Part shown: one piece after another, positions 11,550 to 13,215 of the stretch | How the letters are laid out: every line of letters starts with the position of its first letter | How positions within the stretch are numbered: the first letter of the stretch is position 1 | Assembly: GCA_035267785.1 (NCBI GenBank) | Contig: DATFLL010000010.1 | Location: 1-13,215 of the forward strand | DNA from: DATFLL01 sp035267785 | GTDB taxonomy: Bacteria > Pseudomonadota > Gammaproteobacteria > DATFLL01 | DNA: 13,215 nucleotides | Direction of reading: 5' to 3' | Translations under genes and position numbers: made by a program | Notes under the pieces: model-generated | Seen by the model: the letters and a program-made list of their open reading frames with translations, nothing else | What the model was told of the DNA's origin: nothing | Databases searched by the model: none

Positions 11550-13215
11550 ATGGCAACCAATACCGCGACGCTGGCGGCCGACGACGGTCGCATCGAAACC
11601 AAGAATACCACGTGCTACATGTGCGCCTGCCGCTGCGGCATTCGCGTCACCCTGAAGGACGGCGAGGTCCGCTACATCCAGGGTAATCCCGAGCATCCGC
11701 TGAACAAGGGCGTGATCTGCGCCAAGGGCGCCTCCGGGATCATGAAGCAGTACTCCCCGGCGCGCCTGACCAAACCGCTGATGCGCCGCCCCGGCGCCGC
11801 GCGCGGCGACGCCGACTTCGTCGAGGTCAGCTGGGACGAGGCCTTCCAGGTCATGGAGGAGCGACTGAAGAAGCTGCGGGCCACCGACCCCAGCAAGTTC
11901 GCGCTGTTCACCGGCCGCGACCAGATGCAGGCCCTGACCGGCATGTTCGCCAAGCAGTTCGGGACGCCGAACTACGCCGCCCACGGCGGCTTCTGCTCGG
12001 TGAACATGGCCACCGGTATGATCTACACCATGGGCGGCTCGTTCTGGGAGTTCGGCGGCCCGGACCTGGACCGTGCCAAGCTGTTCGTGATGATCGGCAC
12101 CGCCGAGGACCATCACTCCAATCCGCTGAAGATGGCCCTGTCCAAATTCAAGCGCCAGGGCGGGCGCTTCATTTCGGTCAACCCGGTGCGCACGGGCTAC
12201 TCGGCCATCGCCGACGAGTGGGTGCCCATCAAGCCCGGCACCGACGGCGCCCTGTTCCTGGCCCTCATTCACGAGCTCATCAATCAGGGCCTCTACGACC
12301 GCGACTTCCTCGTGCAGTACACCAACGCCGCCGAGCTGATCAATCTGGACGAGGCCTCGGACGAGTTCGGCCTGTTCGTGCGCGACCCGAGCGTGGAGGT
12401 CGAGAAGGGCTGCTTCGACCCGCAGAACCAGCTGTGGTGGGACCGCCTGAGCGATCAGCCGGTCCGCACCCATACCGAAGGCGCCGACCCCTACCTGCTC
12501 GGCGAGTTCAAGCTGTCCGACGGCACGCCGGTCAAGCCGGCCTTCGAGCTGCTCAAGGAGCGCGTGGCCGAGTACACCCCGGAATGGGCCGCCAAGATCA
12601 CCGGTATTCCGGTCGAGACCATCAAGCGCCTGGCCTACGAGATGGGCATTACCGCGCGCGACGAGAAGATCGAGCTGCCCATCGCCTGGACCGACACCTG
12701 GGGCCGCGAGCACGAGACGGTCACCGGCAACCCCGTGGCCTTCCATGCCATGCGCGGCCTGGCCGCCCACTCCAACGGCTTCCAGACCATCCGCGGCCTG
12801 TCCATCCTGATGACCGTGCTCGGCACCATCGACCGCCCGGGCGGCTTTCGCCACAAGGCGCCGTTCCCGCGCCCGATCCCGCCCTGCGCCAAGACCCCGA
12901 AGAGCCCGGACGACATCAAGCCCAACACCCCGCTCAACGGCATGCCGCTGGGCTGGCCGGCCGACCCCGACGACCTGTTCGTCGACGAGAACAACAAGCC
13001 GGTGCGCATCGACAAGGCCTTCTCCTGGGAATACCCGCTGGCCGCCCACGGCCTGATGCACAACGTCATCACCAACGCCTGGCGCGGCGACCCCTATCCC
13101 ATCGACACCCTGCTCATCTTCATGGCGAACATGGCCTGGAACTCGACCATGAACACCGCGCAGGTGCGCGATATGCTCAACGACAAGAACGAGGACGGCG
13201 AGTACAAGATCCCCT
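11550..13215 (+). CDS. soeA: Molybdopterin subunit of membrane-bound sulfite dehydrogenase SoeABC; 3' end beyond window
   Basis: A molybdopterin-bis-guanine-dinucleotide oxidoreductase of the DMSO reductase/PsrA family. With SoeB (Fe-S) and the membrane anchor SoeC it oxidises sulfite to sulfate on the cytoplasmic side and passes electrons to quinone. The frame is open for 555 codons. The N-terminal 4Fe-4S site is Cys22, Cys25, Cys29 and Cys57 (CYMCACRCGIRV and GVICAKG). The probable Mo-ligand region is HGGFCSVNMATG with Cys149. There is no twin-arginine signal, which fits a cytoplasmic SoeA and argues against periplasmic PsrA/PhsA. Further family segments are GTAEDHHSNPLKMA and VNPVRTGYSAIADEWVPI. 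Full-length SoeA is about 950-1000 residues, so 40% or so is missing. The SD is weak (GGAA near 11534), but the Fe-S motif position supports this ATG. Other family members (polysulfide or thiosulfate reductase) are less likely given the divergent sat. Confidence 0.88.
   Translation, partial: MATNTATLAADDGRIETKNTTCYMCACRCGIRVTLKDGEVRYIQGNPEHPLNKGVICAKGASGIMKQYSPARLTKPLMRRPGAARGDADFVEVSWDEAFQVMEERLKKLRATDPSKFALFTGRDQMQALTGMFAKQFGTPNYAAHGGFCSVNMATGMIYTMGGSFWEFGGPDLDRAKLFVMIGTAEDHHSNPLKMALSKFKRQGGRFISVNPVRTGYSAIADEWVPIKPGTDGALFLALIHELINQGLYDRDFLVQYTNAAELINLDEASDEFGLFVRDPSVEVEKGCFDPQNQLWWDRLSDQPVRTHTEGADPYLLGEFKLSDGTPVKPAFELLKERVAEYTPEWAAKITGIPVETIKRLAYEMGITARDEKIELPIAWTDTWGREHETVTGNPVAFHAMRGLAAHSNGFQTIRGLSILMTVLGTIDRPGGFRHKAPFPRPIPPCAKTPKSPDDIKPNTPLNGMPLGWPADPDDLFVDENNKPVRIDKAFSWEYPLAAHGLMHNVITNAWRGDPYPIDTLLIFMANMAWNSTMNTAQVRDMLNDKNEDGEYKIP

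Noticed and set aside
11490..13061. Minus-strand frame of 523 codons
   Set aside because: It is antisense to soeA, whose Fe-S and Mo-site motifs establish the coding strand.

Overview
The window is GC-rich, with a strong third-position G/C bias, and reads like a chromosomal segment of a sulfur-oxidising gammaproteobacterium (Chromatiales/Ectothiorhodospiraceae-like). The main reasons are a dissimilatory-type ATP sulfurylase (sat) next to the start of a SoeA-like molybdopterin sulfite dehydrogenase, together with CbpA/CbpM, DegP/Q and an IscR-type operator of gammaproteobacterial style. The taxonomy is an inference from gene content.

Layout. (1) 1-2552, minus strand: the 5' 850 codons of a class II (B12-dependent) ribonucleotide reductase, nrdJ. 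It is interrupted by a 440-residue in-frame intein (843-2162) that carries a LAGLIDADG homing endonuclease. (2) 2553-3120: a divergent control region with a NrdR-box-like site and promoter for nrdJ, a strong GC hairpin, and a heat-shock-type promoter for the next gene. (3) 3121-7239, plus strand: a protein quality-control cluster, hsp20 - cbpA - cbpM - second hsp20 - degP-like protease, combining cytoplasmic holdases, a J-protein with its modulator, and an envelope protease/chaperone. (4) 7240-7936: a long intergenic stretch of hairpins and 7-bp-period repeats. (5) 7937-8386: a small ABM-like (dimeric alpha/beta barrel) protein of unknown role, behind a promoter overlapped by a near-consensus IscR type-1 site. 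(6) 8853-9791: an orphan PstS-like periplasmic binding protein with a leader RNA able to form a pseudoknot. (7) 9914-11131, minus strand: sat. (8) 11132-11549: an AT-rich divergent control region. (9) 11550-13215: the first 555 codons of soeA.

How they work together. Sat and SoeA are both terminal sulfite-oxidation enzymes. SoeABC oxidises sulfite directly to sulfate on the cytoplasmic side of the membrane. Sat converts APS plus pyrophosphate to sulfate plus ATP, after AprAB, which is not in the window. They are transcribed divergently from one control region. The chaperone/protease block looks like a stress module.

The least explained structure is a family of mosaic repeats built on a strict 7-bp period. 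They occupy 3' intergenic regions from 3.6 to 8.6 kb and sit next to perfect GC hairpins. Their left arms (heptads such as GTTACAA, GTTGGCA, CAGTNNN, CGAGNNN) are roughly the reverse complement of their right arms (ACTGCCA, CTCGNNN). Copies differ by whole-heptad insertions or deletions. I cannot assign this family to a named element. It is the best candidate here for something undescribed.
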